From a virus, in IMG/VR virus record IMGVR_UViG_3300032087_005880, positions 1-29,594 of that record: 29,594 nucleotides of DNA. One strand, 5' to 3'. Within the stretch, counting starts at the first letter, position 1, and each line of letters begins with the position of its first letter. The notes below the pieces were generated by a model. The model was given only the letters and a program-made list of their open reading frames with translations. It had not been told where the DNA came from and made no database searches. A program made the translations under genes and the position numbers. Below are positions 28,859-29,594 of the stretch, in pieces.

Positions 28859-29594
28859 ATGATTAACTTAAATGTTAATAGAATCGAGGCAATTAGACCT
28901 ACCATCGAAAGAGGTACAGGTCTAATTGAGTTTCCTGTCCAAGTACTTGCAATTGGAGGTGGTGGAAAAGGAGCCGGAAGTACCTATCCTGGTGGTGGAG
29001 GTGGTGGAGGATTTATCTCTGCATCTTGGTTTTTACCACCCGTAACTACTTTTGATATTCAAATAGGTAGTGGTTCTCAAGATACTATTATGTCTTACGC
29101 ATCAGATTCTTCTGTTGTATTCAATGCAAAGGCCGGTGGTGACGCAGGTCAGGCAGAAGGTGAAAATGGAGGTTCTGGTGGTGCTGGTGGAAATGCAAGT
29201 GGTGGTTTTACTGACCCTTGTATTATTCCATTTAGAGCAGAATTAGGATTTATCACTGCATCATTAAATGGTAATGACTACACAACAGGTTCAGTTGGAG
29301 GTAACTCTACTGCAGTTGTTGGTGGTGGTGCCGGTGGTGGTGGTCTTAGACAAGAAGGATTTGATAGAAACCCTCCTTTTGATGGAAGTGGTGGTGAAGG
29401 TATTGCATTCAAACACACCTTTGTACAAGGATTGGTTGCAGGTTTAACTGATGAAACTCAATTATCATCAGGTGGTGATGGTGTTGCAACTCCTGCAGGT
29501 GCAGCAACTCCTAAACTTGCAAATTCTGGTCAAGGTGGTGATGGTGGTTCATCTAATACCGATGGTGGTAGTGGACTATTCGCAGTCACTTATG
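28859..29594 (+). CDS. Glycine-rich tail/adhesin-like protein, N-terminal part (continues at 1)
   Basis: ATG at 28859 opens a frame that runs to the window end and goes on at position 1, giving 283 residues after closing the circle. The N-terminal 25 residues are ordinary, then Gly-rich runs follow (AIGGGGKGAGSTYP, then GGGGGGGFISASWFLPP), with further Gly/Ser blocks near 115-125, 170-180 and 200. Between them are beta-strand segments. This pattern is like glycine-rich domains of phage adhesins and tip proteins, in which polyglycine helices form a sandwich. It ends the fibre-lectin block, so a receptor-binding tip is the best guess. Confidence 0.75.
   Translation, partial: MINLNVNRIEAIRPTIERGTGLIEFPVQVLAIGGGGKGAGSTYPGGGGGGGFISASWFLPPVTTFDIQIGSGSQDTIMSYASDSSVVFNAKAGGDAGQAEGENGGSGGAGGNASGGFTDPCIIPFRAELGFITASLNGNDYTTGSVGGNSTAVVGGGAGGGGLRQEGFDRNPPFDGSGGEGIAFKHTFVQGLVAGLTDETQLSSGGDGVATPAGAATPKLANSGQGGDGGSSNTDGGSGLFAVTY
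29504..29594. repeat. Right copy of 91-bp terminal direct repeat
   Basis: These bases are identical to 1-91 and lie in the same frame of the glycine-rich gene (codon start at 29504). Removing one copy closes the map at about 29,503 bp. Confidence 0.95.

Noticed and set aside
1-29594. Diversity-generating retroelement, because of the variable-looking fibre and lectin genes
   Set aside because: No reverse transcriptase and no template/variable repeat pair were seen by eye.

Overview
The window is a complete or nearly complete genome of a tailed double-stranded DNA phage. The first 91 bases (1-91) are repeated exactly at the end (29504-29594). Joining the ends restores one uninterrupted glycine-rich gene, so the molecule closes to a circular map of about 29,503 bp. 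The host is most likely a member of the Bacteroidota, probably a flavobacterium-like marine or aquatic bacterium. The DNA is AT-rich, almost no gene has a Shine-Dalgarno sequence, starts sit in A/T-rich leaders, and a clear Bacteroidota-type promoter (TTTG, 20 bases, TATATTTG) lies at 16478-16509. The structural proteins resemble those I know from Bacteroidota phages. No tool was run, so family names rest on motifs read by eye.

Layout. (1) 260-2484: scaffold-like protein, major capsid protein and a tail-tube candidate, with hairpins after the last two. (2) 2631-14698: a long rightward late operon with portal, connector and neck proteins, a sulfotransferase inserted among them, three large tail/baseplate proteins, the tape measure, an XkdF-type protease fusion, small proteins and a holin-like peptide. 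(3) 14789-15963: the only leftward genes, a nucleotidyltransferase-like protein and an FkbM methyltransferase, overlapping by ATGA. (4) 15964-16527: a 0.56 kb region without a confident gene. It holds palindromes, repeats, a GC-richer and strongly foldable segment (possible RNA, or a 25-codon His-rich ORF) and the best promoter. (5) 16528-19312: small early-type genes, a sigma-70-like factor, an HNH homing endonuclease and a NUMOD1-like protein. (6) 19341-21852: small terminase, an unidentified overlapping gene, large terminase and a second FkbM methyltransferase. (7) 21857-23336: a coiled-coil protein, a gene with a strong -1 frameshift signal, and two tandem Cys-motif miniproteins. (8) 23351-29594 and 1-207: the host-contact module, with a 1166-residue collagen-like fibre, two LamG-like lectin proteins, small accessory proteins and the glycine-rich protein.

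How it works together. Terminase packages DNA through the portal into a scaffold-built, protease-matured capsid. Neck, tape measure and baseplate proteins build a long tail, and the fibre, lectin and glycine-rich proteins probably bind the host surface. The sigma-like factor may switch transcription to phage promoters. Two methyltransferases, a sulfotransferase and a nucleotidyltransferase-like protein suggest modification of glycans or other surface molecules. I see no polymerase, primase, helicase, integrase or endolysin, so replication must rely on the host or on the unrecognised small genes.

Points most worth a second look: the T9 slippery site at 22605-22613 with an 89-codon extension in the -1 frame; the structured non-coding region at 16290-16470; the paired miniproteins with a shared C-x-C-x9-C-C motif; and the glycan-modifying genes placed next to core structural genes.
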